A DNA stretch of 61,321 nucleotides from Campylobacter coli LMG 9860. Lineage in GTDB: Bacteria > Campylobacterota > Campylobacteria > Campylobacterales > Campylobacteraceae. The notes under the pieces are model-generated. The model searched no databases and was not told the DNA's origin. It saw only the letters and a list, made by a program, of their open reading frames with translations. How positions within the stretch are numbered: the stretch's first letter is position 1; every line of letters begins with the position of its first letter. This document shows positions 9,678 to 18,101 of this stretch, one piece after another. The position numbers and the translations under genes were made by a program. Location: positions 1 through 61,321 of the forward strand of contig NZ_AINS01000041.1 in assembly GCF_000254135.1 (NCBI RefSeq), given 5' to 3'.

Positions 9678-10328
9678 TTAATGCTCAAATTCTCTAAGCT
9701 CTTTAACCGTTCCAAGTAAGATTACAACATCACCACCATAAACAGTAGTTGTTTCTAAATCAGGCAATATTTCCCAGTCTGTATTAAGTTTTTTATAGCT
9801 AATAACTCTCATATTTTGTGCAATGTGCTTTAACGAATTTCCTGCTAATTTGTCATCTATAGTGATTTTAATAGCACGGATAGTATTAGCCGATAGATCA
9901 AAAACCTCATAATCTGCATCTTTGGTTAAAAAATCTTTTACAAGCTTTTTAGCACTTTCTTTTTCAGGATAGATTACTTTTGTAGCTCCAAGTTTGGATA
10001 AAATTTGCCCATGAATGTTAGAAGTGGCTTTTGCGATAATATTATTTACTCCTATATCTTTAAGAGCCATTAGAGTAAGTATGGATTTTTCAACATTTTC
10101 ACCTATGCTTACAATCACGACTTCTACATCATGAAAACCCGCTTCTTTAAGTGCTGAAATATTGGTAGAATCCAAGATATAGGCATAGCTTGGTGAATTT
10201 TGTATACTTTTTAAAGCTTCTTCATCTTTATCGGCTATGATTACAGTATGTCCTCCAGCAAGAAGCTCATCTGCGACTACGGATCCAAATTTTCCAAGTC
10301 CTATAACCCCGTAACTAAGCTTTTTCAT
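9678..10328 (-). CDS. ktrA: Potassium uptake regulatory subunit (TrkA/RCK)
   Basis: Cytoplasmic RCK protein of 216 aa that gates the KtrB channel-like transporter. The Rossmann nucleotide-binding motif is GLGKFGSVVADEL near residues 11-23, with acidic residues at the end of strand 2 (ADKDEE) that bind the adenosine ribose. A C-terminal TrkA-C domain (about 140-216) follows. It lies 12 bases downstream of ktrB in the same operon. Its stop abuts the mqnA stop without any spacer. Confidence 0.93.
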   Translation of the reverse strand: MKKLSYGVIGLGKFGSVVADELLAGGHTVIIADKDEEALKSIQNSPSYAYILDSTNISALKEAGFHDVEVVIVSIGENVEKSILTLMALKDIGVNNIIAKATSNIHGQILSKLGATKVIYPEKESAKKLVKDFLTKDADYEVFDLSANTIRAIKITIDDKLAGNSLKHIAQNMRVISYKKLNTDWEILPDLETTTVYGGDVVILLGTVKELREFEH

Positions 10329-10340
10329 TATATTTAACCT

Positions 10341-11696
10341 TTATAAATAGATTTTTCCTTTAGGAAATTTGATATGTATCGCTTTATCTTGCTGAAATAC
10401 AGAAAGCAAAAACGCAAAAACACCAATCCTTCCGCTTAACATCATAATAATAATAATAATTTTGCTTGGATTGCTAAATAAAGCACAAAGCGAAAGATCT
10501 CCCCCATCTCCTACCGAAATTCCCACTGTTGCAAATGCTGATGAGGTTTCAAAAAGCAGATGAATAAAATTAAATTCTGATCCTAGCAAAGAAAGGAAAA
10601 TAACCGCTATAACTATATAAACAGCCGAACCCACTGCTATAATAAATGCTCTTGAAATGATCTCTTGTGGAATTTCGTGGTTGAAAATTCTTACCCTTCC
10701 ATTGCGAATGCTCCAGTAAGCATAAAACAAAAGCACCACAACAGTTGTGATTTTCATCCCTCCTGCTGTTCCACCCGGTGCTCCTCCAATCACCATAAAT
10801 AAAGAGCCAAAAAATAAGCTTGCATCATGCAAGCCACTCATATCGAGTGTATTAAATCCTGCTGTGCGGTAATTGATCGCAATAAAATAAGAACTCAAAA
10901 TTTTATCAAAAAGAGAAAAGCTACCTATGGATTTTGGGTTAGCATACTCTAAAAGAAAGATAATAAGTGTTGAAGAAATGATAAGAAAAAGGGTTGCCAT
11001 AATAACGACTTTGGTATGTAGGCTTAAATTTTGCAGTCTTTTTCTTTGAAAAAAATACAATTCAACTAAGACAAAATATCCAAGTCCACCAATGATAATA
11101 AGAGAAGTAAAGATGAGATTAATAGCTACATCGTGCTTATAGGCAAGAAGTCCATTTTCAAAAATAGTAAAACCTGAATTATTAAAAGCACTGATTGAAT
11201 GAAAAAATCCAAACCATAAGGCTTTACCAAAATTCATCTCAAGTGCAAAACGCATGGTAAGAAGTATAGTGCCTATAAGTTCTATTGTAAAAATAAATAG
11301 TAAAACTTTTTTAAAGAATTTAAAAAGTCCTTCCATGGAAGGATAAAATAAAGATTCTTTAAGTAAGTTTCTACCATTAAAACCTACTTTTTTGCGTATA
11401 ATCAAGTAAACAAAAAGCCCTATACTCATATAACCTAAGCCGCCAATTTGAACTAAAATTAAAATAATAATTTGTCCTGCCAAGGTAAAATCAACTGCTG
11501 TATTTTTAACAATAAGTCCAGTCATACTCACAGCTGAAGTACTAGTAAAAAAAGCATCGATAAAACTAATAGGACTTGTATGAGCCCAACTTGAATGCAA
11601 AAGAATAGCGCCAAGTAAAGCAATGACAATATAGCCTGCTAGCAAAATTTTAAAAGTTCGTCTGTCTAAGCCAAATTGTTTCAAAAAAATCCTCAT
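10341..11696 (-). CDS. ktrB: Potassium uptake membrane subunit
   Basis: Integral membrane protein of 451 aa of the TrkH/KtrB/HKT superfamily. Four pore-loop repeats, each with the selectivity-filter glycine, can be read in order: SMTGL, NNSGF, RTAGF and ATVGI. Each is flanked by two hydrophobic helices. With KtrA it forms a Na-stimulated K uptake system in relatives. The start MRIFLKQFGLDRR gives a short basic N-terminus before helix 1. Confidence 0.94.
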   Translation of the reverse strand: MRIFLKQFGLDRRTFKILLAGYIVIALLGAILLHSSWAHTSPISFIDAFFTSTSAVSMTGLIVKNTAVDFTLAGQIIILILVQIGGLGYMSIGLFVYLIIRKKVGFNGRNLLKESLFYPSMEGLFKFFKKVLLFIFTIELIGTILLTMRFALEMNFGKALWFGFFHSISAFNNSGFTIFENGLLAYKHDVAINLIFTSLIIIGGLGYFVLVELYFFQRKRLQNLSLHTKVVIMATLFLIISSTLIIFLLEYANPKSIGSFSLFDKILSSYFIAINYRTAGFNTLDMSGLHDASLFFGSLFMVIGGAPGGTAGGMKITTVVVLLFYAYWSIRNGRVRIFNHEIPQEIISRAFIIAVGSAVYIVIAVIFLSLLGSEFNFIHLLFETSSAFATVGISVGDGGDLSLCALFSNPSKIIIIIMMLSGRIGVFAFLLSVFQQDKAIHIKFPKGKIYL

Positions 11697-11793
11697 TGGT
11701 TTTTAATTTTAAACCGACTATTCTATCGGATTAAAACTTTAAGGCAAATAAAATTTTATTTTTATATTTAAACTTAAATTAAAGAAAAAAAAG

Positions 11794-11799
11794 TATAAT
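11794..11799 (+). promoter_or_regulatory. -10 box for tRNA-Phe
   Basis: TATAAT in an A/T-rich context, 26 bases before the mature 5' end of tRNA-Phe. It is placed as expected for the promoter of a single tRNA gene divergent from ktrB. Confidence 0.65.
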
Positions 11800-11824
11800 T
11801 ACACTTTATTTTTAAAGATGACTC

Positions 11825-11900
11825 GGTTGGATAGCTCAGTCGGTAGAGCAGCAGACTGAAAATCTGCGTGTCGGCAGTTCGATTCTGCCTCTAACCACCA
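11825..11900 (+). tRNA. tRNA-Phe (GAA)
   Basis: A 76-base cloverleaf with CCA encoded at 11898-11900. The acceptor stem GGTTGGA/TCTAACC pairs with one G-T wobble; the anticodon GAA is at 11858-11860; the T-loop reads TTCGATT. Confidence 0.97.
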
Positions 11901-12116
11901 TCATTTTATTTTTTATTAAAAATGACTTTAATTTCTTCCTAAGTTCTTCATCAAATTTTATTTAAAAATTTATATCATATTATATCTTATATGTTAGTTA
12001 TAAATTTATTTTTTATATTATTTTATAATGCGATTTTTTTAGTTAAAAAATAAAATTCTAGAAAATTAAAATAAATCATTTTTGTATATTTAAGATTTAA
12101 AGTTATGGATAAGTTT
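11901..12116. other. Gene-free AT-rich spacer between tRNA-Phe and tRNA-fMet
   Basis: About 216 bases, very AT-rich, with no open frame of useful length, no clear hairpin terminator and no repeat. It separates tRNA-Phe from the oppositely oriented tRNA-fMet, so transcripts converge here. It may hold the junction of a chromosomal rearrangement relative to C. jejuni NCTC 11168, judged only from remembered gene order. Confidence 0.5.
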
Positions 12117-12192
12117 TGGTTGCGAAGGGGAGATTTGAACTCCCGACCTTCGGGTTATGAGCCCGACGAGCTAACCACTGCTCTACTTCGCG
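12117..12192 (-). tRNA. Initiator tRNA-fMet (CAT)
   Basis: A 76-base tRNA on the minus strand with encoded CCA. It shows both marks of a bacterial initiator: an unpaired C1/A72 at the top of the acceptor stem (CGCGAAG against CTTCGCA) and three G-C pairs closing the anticodon stem (TCGGG-CTCATAA-CCCGA). It is co-oriented with tRNA-Gln, 31 bases downstream of it. Confidence 0.95.
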
Positions 12193-12223
12193 ACAATCAA
12201 ATTTGTGTTTGAAGTTTAGTTCG

Positions 12224-12298
12224 TGGATGGGGTAAAGGGATTCGAACCCCTGAATGACAGGACCAAAACCTGTTGCCTTACCGCTTGGCGATACCCCA
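12224..12298 (-). tRNA. tRNA-Gln (TTG)
   Basis: A 75-base tRNA on the minus strand with encoded CCA, acceptor stem TGGGGTA/TACCCCA with the U1-A72 pair typical of tRNA-Gln, and anticodon TTG. The discriminator base before CCA is T. In Campylobacter this tRNA is charged indirectly through Glu-tRNA-Gln; a candidate GluRS2 is encoded in this window. Confidence 0.95.
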
Positions 12299-12327
12299 AT
12301 ATTTAATTTTTAAAAAGTAAAAACGAG

Positions 12328-12333
12328 ATTATA
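12328..12333 (-). promoter_or_regulatory. -10 box for the tRNA-Gln/tRNA-fMet unit
   Basis: TATAAT on the minus strand (ATTATA on the plus strand), 30 bases upstream of the tRNA-Gln 5' end. It lies in a small palindrome, GATTATAATC, so the plus strand carries the same hexamer at 12330-12335. Confidence 0.6.
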
Positions 12334-12367
12334 ATCAATTTTAATTTATTTGTCAAGCAAATGAAGT

Positions 12368-12373
12368 TATAAT
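12368..12373 (+). promoter_or_regulatory. -10 box for ribB
   Basis: TATAAT 32 bases before the ribB ATG, with AAGGA at 12394-12398 as ribosome binding site. The palindromic hexamer 38 bases upstream is an alternative. Confidence 0.55.
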
Positions 12374-12404
12374 TTTAAAAAAAATAATATTTTAAGGATT
12401 ATAA

Positions 12405-13424
12405 ATGAAGTTTGTAAGCATTGAACAAGCAATTAAGGATTTACAAGAAGGAAAAATGCTTGTAATGGTAGATGCAGAAGATAGAGAAAATGAAGGAGAT
12501 TTGATTTTTCCAGCTCAATTTAGCACTAAAGAAAAAGTAAATTTTATGATAAAAGAAGCTAGAGGGGTTGTGTGTGTAGCACTCGCAGAAGAACTTGCAA
12601 GAAAATTTGAACTTCCTTTGATGGTGCCCAAAAATACTTCAAATCATGAAACAGCCTTTACAATCACAGTGGATGCAAAAGATGCAACTACAGGTGTAAG
12701 TGCTTATGAAAGAGATATGACGATAAAAATTTTTGCAGACGATAATGCAAAAGCGAGTGATTTTGTACGCCCTGGACATATAAATCCTTTGATAGCCAAA
12801 AAAGGCGGTGTTTTAGAGCGCACAGGCCATACAGAAGGAACGGTTGATCTTTGTCATTTAGCAGGGCTTAAACAAGCTTGCGTGATTTGTGAGATTGTTA
12901 AAGATGATGGAGACATGGCAAGAAGAAGTGATTTGGAAGAATTTTGTACTAAGCATAATCTAAACATGATAGCTGTTTCTGATATCATAGAATATCGCTT
13001 AAAAAATGAAAGTCTTATTAAATTACAAGAAAAAAGTGATGCTATTTTAGCAGGTTTTAAAGCACAAAAATTCATTTTTACAGATCATAATAATGCTCAG
13101 CATATAGCATTTGCATTTAAAGAAATTCAAAAATGTGAAAATGTTAAATTTCATATTAGCGGAAGTGATTTTGAGCTTTTAACCTCTGATAAATTTTCTA
13201 AATTATTAGATCAAATTCGTTTTTTGAGTGAAAATGGAGGAGTGATAGTTTTTATGCAGGGTGAAAAATCAAGTGTAACTCAATTTAAAAATTATGGTAT
13301 AGGTGCGCAAATTTTAAGATATTTTGGCATAGAAGAGATTAAGCTTATGTCGCAAAGTTGTGATAAGGATTATATAGGCTTAAAAGGCTTTGGTTTAAAT
13401 CTTAAAATTTGTAATTTTAACTAA
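12405..13424 (+). CDS. ribB: 3,4-dihydroxy-2-butanone 4-phosphate synthase with a degenerate GTP cyclohydrolase II-like domain
   Basis: 339 aa. The N-terminal domain (about 1-200) is DHBP synthase, making the four-carbon precursor of riboflavin from ribulose 5-phosphate; the acidic motif DAEDRENEGD is at about 23-32 and the RRSDLEEF segment near 168. The C-terminal part (about 205-339) has the length and the closing motif NYGIGAQILRYFGIEEI of GTP cyclohydrolase II, but the three zinc-binding cysteines and catalytic motif of that enzyme are absent. Only the first activity is expected; a separate GTP cyclohydrolase II must exist elsewhere. It is followed 16 bases later by a YqeY gene. Confidence 0.92.
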   Translation: MKFVSIEQAIKDLQEGKMLVMVDAEDRENEGDLIFPAQFSTKEKVNFMIKEARGVVCVALAEELARKFELPLMVPKNTSNHETAFTITVDAKDATTGVSAYERDMTIKIFADDNAKASDFVRPGHINPLIAKKGGVLERTGHTEGTVDLCHLAGLKQACVICEIVKDDGDMARRSDLEEFCTKHNLNMIAVSDIIEYRLKNESLIKLQEKSDAILAGFKAQKFIFTDHNNAQHIAFAFKEIQKCENVKFHISGSDFELLTSDKFSKLLDQIRFLSENGGVIVFMQGEKSSVTQFKNYGIGAQILRYFGIEEIKLMSQSCDKDYIGLKGFGLNLKICNFN

Positions 13425-13440
13425 AATAAAAGGATATACA

Positions 13441-13884
13441 ATGAATTTAAAAGAGCAGATATTAAATGATATCAAAGAAGCGATGAAGCAAAAAGATGAT
13501 TTTAAACGCGATACTTTAAGAACGCTAAATGCCGCGTTTAAACAGGTCGAAGTAGATGAAAGAATAGAGCTAAGTGATGAAAGAATTTTAAAAATTATCG
13601 CAAGCGAGATTAAAAAGCGCAAAGATGCTATCGAGCTTTATTCTAAAGGTGGAAGAGAGGATTTGGCACAAAAAGAACAAAAAGAAATAGCACTTTTTGA
13701 AAGTTATTTACCTCAGCAATTAAGCGATGAGGAATTGCAAGCAGCCTTAAAAGAAATGATTGCAAATTTAGGGGTTAGTTCTTTAAAAGATCAAGGTTTG
13801 GTGATGAAAGAAGCAAAGGCTAAATTTGGAGCAAGGGTGGATGGAAAAAGATTAAATGTAACACTTAGAGAGCTTTTAAATTAA
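13441..13884 (+). CDS. GatB/YqeY domain protein
   Basis: Protein of 147 aa matching the stand-alone YqeY family: an N-terminal helical part (LKEQILNDIKEAMKQKD) followed by the conserved SYLPQQLSDEEL segment at about 87-98 and the end KRLNVTLRELL. YqeY resembles the tRNA-binding tail of the GatB amidotransferase subunit. Its exact function is not established; a role in tRNA-dependent amidation is only inferred. AAGGA lies 9 bases before the ATG. Confidence 0.88.
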   Translation: MNLKEQILNDIKEAMKQKDDFKRDTLRTLNAAFKQVEVDERIELSDERILKIIASEIKKRKDAIELYSKGGREDLAQKEQKEIALFESYLPQQLSDEELQAALKEMIANLGVSSLKDQGLVMKEAKAKFGARVDGKRLNVTLRELLN

Positions 13885-13934
13885 AATTTTCAAACTTTTT
13901 TATATTTTATCTAAATAAAAGATTGAATTATTGT

Positions 13935-13957
13935 TATAATTTGATTTTCAAAGGAGG
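13935..13957 (+). promoter_or_regulatory. -10 box and strong ribosome binding site of ilvI
   Basis: TATAAT at 13935-13940 and AAGGAGG at 13951-13957, 4 bases before ATG 13962. The frame is open further upstream to a TTG at 13923, but the promoter and this near-perfect Shine-Dalgarno decide for ATG 13962. Confidence 0.65.
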
Positions 13958-13961
13958 CCTT

Positions 13962-15662
13962 ATGAGAAAAATAAGCGGTTCGGCAATGATTTGCGAAGCT
14001 TTAAAAGAAGAGAATGTTAAGATAGTTTTTGGTTATCCTGGTGGAGCAGCCTTAAATATTTATGATGAAATTTATTTGCAAAAGTATTTTAAGCATATTT
14101 TGGTGCGTCATGAGCAAGCTGCTGTACATGCAGCCGATGCTTATGCAAGAATGAGCGGTGAAGTGGGTGTAGCTGTTGTTACAAGTGGACCTGGTTTTAC
14201 TAATACCATCACAGGACTTGCGACAGCTTATAGTGATTCTATACCTTTGGTTTTGATTTCAGGTCAAGTTGCAAATTCATTAATAGGCACCGATGCTTTT
14301 CAAGAAATTGATGCGGTAGGAATTTCTCGCCCCTGTGTAAAACATAATTATTTAGTCACTTGCATAGAAGAATTTCCAAGAATATTAAAAGAGGCTTTTT
14401 ACATAGCAAAAAGTGGAAGAAAAGGTCCTGTGCATATTGATGTACCAAAAGATGTAAGTGCAGCCCTTGGTATTTGGGATTATCCAAAAGAAATTTCAAT
14501 GAAAACTTATAAGCCTATTTATAAAGGAAATTCAAAACAAATTAAAAAATTGGCTGAAAATTTAGAAGAAGCTAAGCGTCCTCTTTTTTACCTTGGAGGC
14601 GGATGTATAGCATCAAATGCGGCTAATGAGATCAGAGAACTTGTTAAGATTACTCAAATTCCAGCCGTTGAAACCTTAATGGCTCTTGGAACTTTAAGAA
14701 GTGATGATGAGCTAAATCTTAAAATGGCAGGAATGCATGGAAGTTATACAGCTAATATGGCTTTGAGTGAATGTGATTTATTGGTAGCAATAGGCGCGCG
14801 TTTTGATGATAGGATTACAGGTAAAACAAGTGAATTTGCCAAGCATTCTAAAATAGTGCATATTGATATAGATCCAAGTTCTATTTCTAAGATTATCAAT
14901 GCGCATTTTCCTATAGTTGGAGATATTAAAGAAGTTGTTAAAGAGCTTTTGGAAGAATTGAAAAAAAATCAATTTAAGTCAAATATCCATGAGTGGAGGC
15001 AAACTCTTAAGCGTTATGATGAGCTTTATCCTTTAGCTTATGAAGATAGCGATGAGGTTTTAAAACCTCAATGGGTAATACAAGAATGTGCAAAACTTGC
15101 TCCAGATGCAAGGATAATCACTGATGTAGGACAACATCAAATGTGGGTTGCACAATTTTATCCTTTTAATTACCCAAGACAGCTTGCAACCAGTGGCGGA
15201 CAAGGAACGATGGGGTATTCTTTACCTGCTGCTTTGGGTGCAAAGCTTGCGGTAGGAGAAGAAGTTGTTATAAATTTTGTGGGTGATGGTTCTGTTTTAA
15301 TGAATATTCAAGAACTGATGACAGCTTATGAAAATGGTATTAAAACCATAAATATTATTTTAAACAATTCATTCTTGGGAATGGTTCGCCAATGGCAAAG
15401 CATGTTTTATGAAGAGCATTTTTCGGCTACAGATTTAAGCTTGCAAGCAGATTTTATAAAGATAGCTGAAGGTTTTGGATGTGAAGGATATAATATAAAA
15501 ACAAAAGATGAGTTTCGCACAGCATTCAAGCAAGCTTTAGAGTCCAATAAAACAAGCTTGCTTAACGTATTTATAGATCGCTTTGAAGATGTGCTTCCTA
15601 TGGTGCCAGCGGGTGGGGCTATTTATAATATGATTTTACCAAAATTAAAGGATAAGCAATGA
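13962..15662 (+). CDS. ilvI: Acetolactate synthase large subunit
   Basis: Thiamine-diphosphate and FAD enzyme of 566 aa catalysing the first common step of valine, leucine and isoleucine synthesis. The catalytic glutamate is in LVRHEQAAVHAADAYAR (about 45-61), the TPP/Mg motif is GDGSVLMNIQELMTAYENGI (about 440-459), and the FAD-binding segment AIGARFDDR is present. It overlaps ilvH by four bases (ATGA), so the two subunits are translationally coupled. Confidence 0.97.
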   Translation: MRKISGSAMICEALKEENVKIVFGYPGGAALNIYDEIYLQKYFKHILVRHEQAAVHAADAYARMSGEVGVAVVTSGPGFTNTITGLATAYSDSIPLVLISGQVANSLIGTDAFQEIDAVGISRPCVKHNYLVTCIEEFPRILKEAFYIAKSGRKGPVHIDVPKDVSAALGIWDYPKEISMKTYKPIYKGNSKQIKKLAENLEEAKRPLFYLGGGCIASNAANEIRELVKITQIPAVETLMALGTLRSDDELNLKMAGMHGSYTANMALSECDLLVAIGARFDDRITGKTSEFAKHSKIVHIDIDPSSISKIINAHFPIVGDIKEVVKELLEELKKNQFKSNIHEWRQTLKRYDELYPLAYEDSDEVLKPQWVIQECAKLAPDARIITDVGQHQMWVAQFYPFNYPRQLATSGGQGTMGYSLPAALGAKLAVGEEVVINFVGDGSVLMNIQELMTAYENGIKTINIILNNSFLGMVRQWQSMFYEEHFSATDLSLQADFIKIAEGFGCEGYNIKTKDEFRTAFKQALESNKTSLLNVFIDRFEDVLPMVPAGGAIYNMILPKLKDKQ

Positions 15663-16123
15663 GACGTGTTTTATCGGTTATAGTTTTAAATGAACATGGT
15701 GTGCTTTCTCGTATCGTAGGACTTTTTTCAGGTAGGGGATATAATATCGATAGCTTAACCGTCGCTCCTTTACCAGGTGGAGAATTTTCTCGTATCAATA
15801 TAGTTACTTTTGGAGATGAGCGTGTTTTTGAGCAAATAGTAAAGCAGTTGCATAAACTTATACCTACTTATAAGGTAATAGAAAGAGATGAATTTATAGA
15901 AAAAGAAATGGCGCTTGTAAAAATTCCACTCAGTGAAAATTTAGGTGGACTTGATGCCGTTTTGAAAGCTTATAATGGTACTATTGCAAATAGCAATGAA
16001 AATTTTCTTTTCTTGCTTGTAGCTGATGATACAAATCGTATAGAAAATTTTCTAAAAACAATTAAAAAATACAATCCTAGCGACATTGTTCGCAGTGGAT
16101 CGGTTTTAATGGAGCTTAAATGA
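15659..16123 (+). CDS. ilvH: Acetolactate synthase small regulatory subunit
   Basis: 154 aa with an N-terminal ACT domain (RRVLSVIVLNEHGVLSRIVGLF, here split for length: the ACT glycine follows the VLSRI turn) and a C-terminal regulatory domain from about residue 80. It confers valine feedback inhibition on the large subunit in relatives. It overlaps both neighbours by four bases, ilvI upstream and lpxD downstream, placing lipid A and amino acid genes in one operon. Confidence 0.95.
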   Translation: MRRVLSVIVLNEHGVLSRIVGLFSGRGYNIDSLTVAPLPGGEFSRINIVTFGDERVFEQIVKQLHKLIPTYKVIERDEFIEKEMALVKIPLSENLGGLDAVLKAYNGTIANSNENFLFLLVADDTNRIENFLKTIKKYNPSDIVRSGSVLMELK

Positions 16124-17073
16124 GATTAAAAGAAATAGCGGAATTTTTAAGTTTAGAATACGAAGGCGAAGATATCGAAATAACGGCTTTAAATTCTTTA
16201 TTGAGGGCGAATTTTACCGAGCTTACTTATTGTGATGGTGAAAGAAATATTAAAGATATACCCAACACAGGAGCAGCAGCGATTTTGGTTGCTAAAGAAT
16301 ATGAAAATTTAGTGCCTAAAGATACAAAAGCTCTCATTACTCAAAGTCCGCATTTGTGTTTTGCTTTTTTGAGTAAAATTTTTGCTAAACCTTTATTTAG
16401 CAACGCAAAAGAAAAAGTTCAAAATATAGCAAAAAGTGCAAAAATCATGCCAAATGTTTATATAGGCAATAATGTCAATATAGGCGAAAATGTTGTCATT
16501 ATGGCAGGAACTTATATAGGAGATAATGTTAGCATAGGCGAAGAAAGCATTATCCATCCTAATGTGGTGATTTATAATGATAGCAAAATTGGCAAAAAAT
16601 GTCATCTACTTGCAAATTGCGTAATAGGAAGCGATGGATTTGGTTATGCGCACAATAAAAATGGAGAGCATTATAAAATCTATCACAATGGTAATGTTAT
16701 CTTAGAAGATTTTGTTGAAATAGGAGCTTGCACAACAATAGATAGAGCAGTGTTTGATAGCACTATCATTAAAGCAGGAACAAAAGTAGATAATCTTGTC
16801 CAAATAGGTCATAATTGCGATATAGGACAAAATTGCATTATCGTTGCACAAACTGGAATTTCGGGTTCAAGTGAGCTTGGACGCAATGTGGTTATGGGTG
16901 GACAAAGTGCAACGAGCGGCCATTTAAGAATAGGGGATTTTAGCACTATTGCAGCACGCGGTGGTGTGAGTAAAAATCTTGAAGGCGGTAGGGTTTATGG
17001 AGGTTTTCCTATAATGCTTCAAAAAGATTGGCTTAAACTTCAAGCAAAAATTGCTATGAAATTTAAAGAATAA
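16120..17073 (+). CDS. lpxD: UDP-3-O-acylglucosamine N-acyltransferase
   Basis: 317 aa trimeric left-handed beta-helix enzyme adding the N-linked acyl chain in lipid A synthesis. An N-terminal uridine-binding domain (1-about 95) is followed by many hexapeptide repeats (IGNNVNIGENVVI, IGEESIIHP). The catalytic histidine is in QIGHNCDIG and a second conserved histidine in SDGFGYAHNKNG. In Campylobacter, with a GlcN3N-containing lipid A backbone, the substrate may be the diamino sugar form; that is family knowledge, not visible here. It ends two bases before the convergent queA stop. Confidence 0.95.
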   Translation: MRLKEIAEFLSLEYEGEDIEITALNSLLRANFTELTYCDGERNIKDIPNTGAAAILVAKEYENLVPKDTKALITQSPHLCFAFLSKIFAKPLFSNAKEKVQNIAKSAKIMPNVYIGNNVNIGENVVIMAGTYIGDNVSIGEESIIHPNVVIYNDSKIGKKCHLLANCVIGSDGFGYAHNKNGEHYKIYHNGNVILEDFVEIGACTTIDRAVFDSTIIKAGTKVDNLVQIGHNCDIGQNCIIVAQTGISGSSELGRNVVMGGQSATSGHLRIGDFSTIAARGGVSKNLEGGRVYGGFPIMLQKDWLKLQAKIAMKFKE

Positions 17074-17075
17074 AT

Positions 17076-18101
17076 TTATAAAATAAGCATAGCATCGCCA
17101 TAAGAGTAAAAACGATATTTTTCTTTTATGGCAATATCATAAAGCTTAAGACAATTTTGCCTGCCTATAAATGCTGAAACCAACATAATCAGAGTTGATT
17201 TTGGTAGATGAAAATTAGTTAAAAGATAGTCCTGTCTTAAGGGCGGGTTGTGAGGATGCAAAAAAAGATCGCAAAAGCCTTGGTTTTGTTTGGTTCTTGC
17301 GTAGTATTCTATAGTCCTTGTTACTGTAGTGCCTACGCCTAAAATCTTTTTTTGGGAATCAATCACTTCACATGCCTTTTTAGGAATATCAAAAAATTCA
17401 CTATGTATTTTGTGATTTTCTAAATTTTCACATTCTACACTTTTAAAAGTTCCTGCACCAACATGCAAAGTTAAATGATAAATTTCATGTCTTTTTTTTA
17501 AATTCTCAAGCATATTTTCACTAAAATGTAAGCTAGCTGTAGGAGCTGCTACTGCCCCTAAATTTTTAGCAAAAATACTTTGATAATCTTCTAAATCACT
17601 TTTTTCATCACTTCTTTTGATATAGGGAGGCAAGGGCACATGTCCTATTGTATCAAGGAGTTCATAAAGCTTGAAGGTATTTAAAACTTCATCATTTTGA
17701 AAAAATTGCACCTTGCGTAAGCCATCATCTAAAAGTTCTATAACCTTGGCTTTTAAATTTTGTTCAAAAGATAAAATTTCATCTTTTTTAACACGCCCTT
17801 TAATTTGTGCTAAAAAAAGCGAATCTTGTGAATCTAAACAGGGTTGATGTAAGAAAAGTTCTATTTTTCCACCGCTTGATTTATTTCCATAAATTCTTGC
17901 TTTAATCACCTTAGTATCATTAAAAAAGAGAGCACAATCAGGTAAGAAATCTTGTAAATTTTTAAAAGTAGTATGAGAAATTTGATTATTTTTTCGCTCA
18001 AAAACTAAGAGTTTAGCATCTTCTTTAGGATGCACAGGATAAGTAGCTATAAGTTCATTGGGTAAGGTATAATCATAGCTTGAAAGAAGTAAATCTTTCA
18101 T
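17076..18101 (-). CDS. queA: S-adenosylmethionine:tRNA ribosyltransferase-isomerase
   Basis: 341 aa enzyme of queuosine synthesis that transfers the ribosyl part of SAM to preQ1 in tRNA, giving epoxyqueuosine. The N-terminal SYDYTLPNELIATYPV and the central LHLTLHVGAGTFKSV-type segment (here YHLTLHVGAGTFK) are diagnostic. It overlaps the upstream tatC stop by four bases and is convergent with lpxD. Confidence 0.96.
   Translation of the reverse strand: MKDLLLSSYDYTLPNELIATYPVHPKEDAKLLVFERKNNQISHTTFKNLQDFLPDCALFFNDTKVIKARIYGNKSSGGKIELFLHQPCLDSQDSLFLAQIKGRVKKDEILSFEQNLKAKVIELLDDGLRKVQFFQNDEVLNTFKLYELLDTIGHVPLPPYIKRSDEKSDLEDYQSIFAKNLGAVAAPTASLHFSENMLENLKKRHEIYHLTLHVGAGTFKSVECENLENHKIHSEFFDIPKKACEVIDSQKKILGVGTTVTRTIEYYARTKQNQGFCDLFLHPHNPPLRQDYLLTNFHLPKSTLIMLVSAFIGRQNCLKLYDIAIKEKYRFYSYGDAMLIL

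Noticed and set aside
11825-12298. Integration site for a genomic island at the tRNA genes
   Set aside because: No integrase, no direct repeat of a tRNA 3' end and no foreign gene cluster was seen next to these tRNAs.
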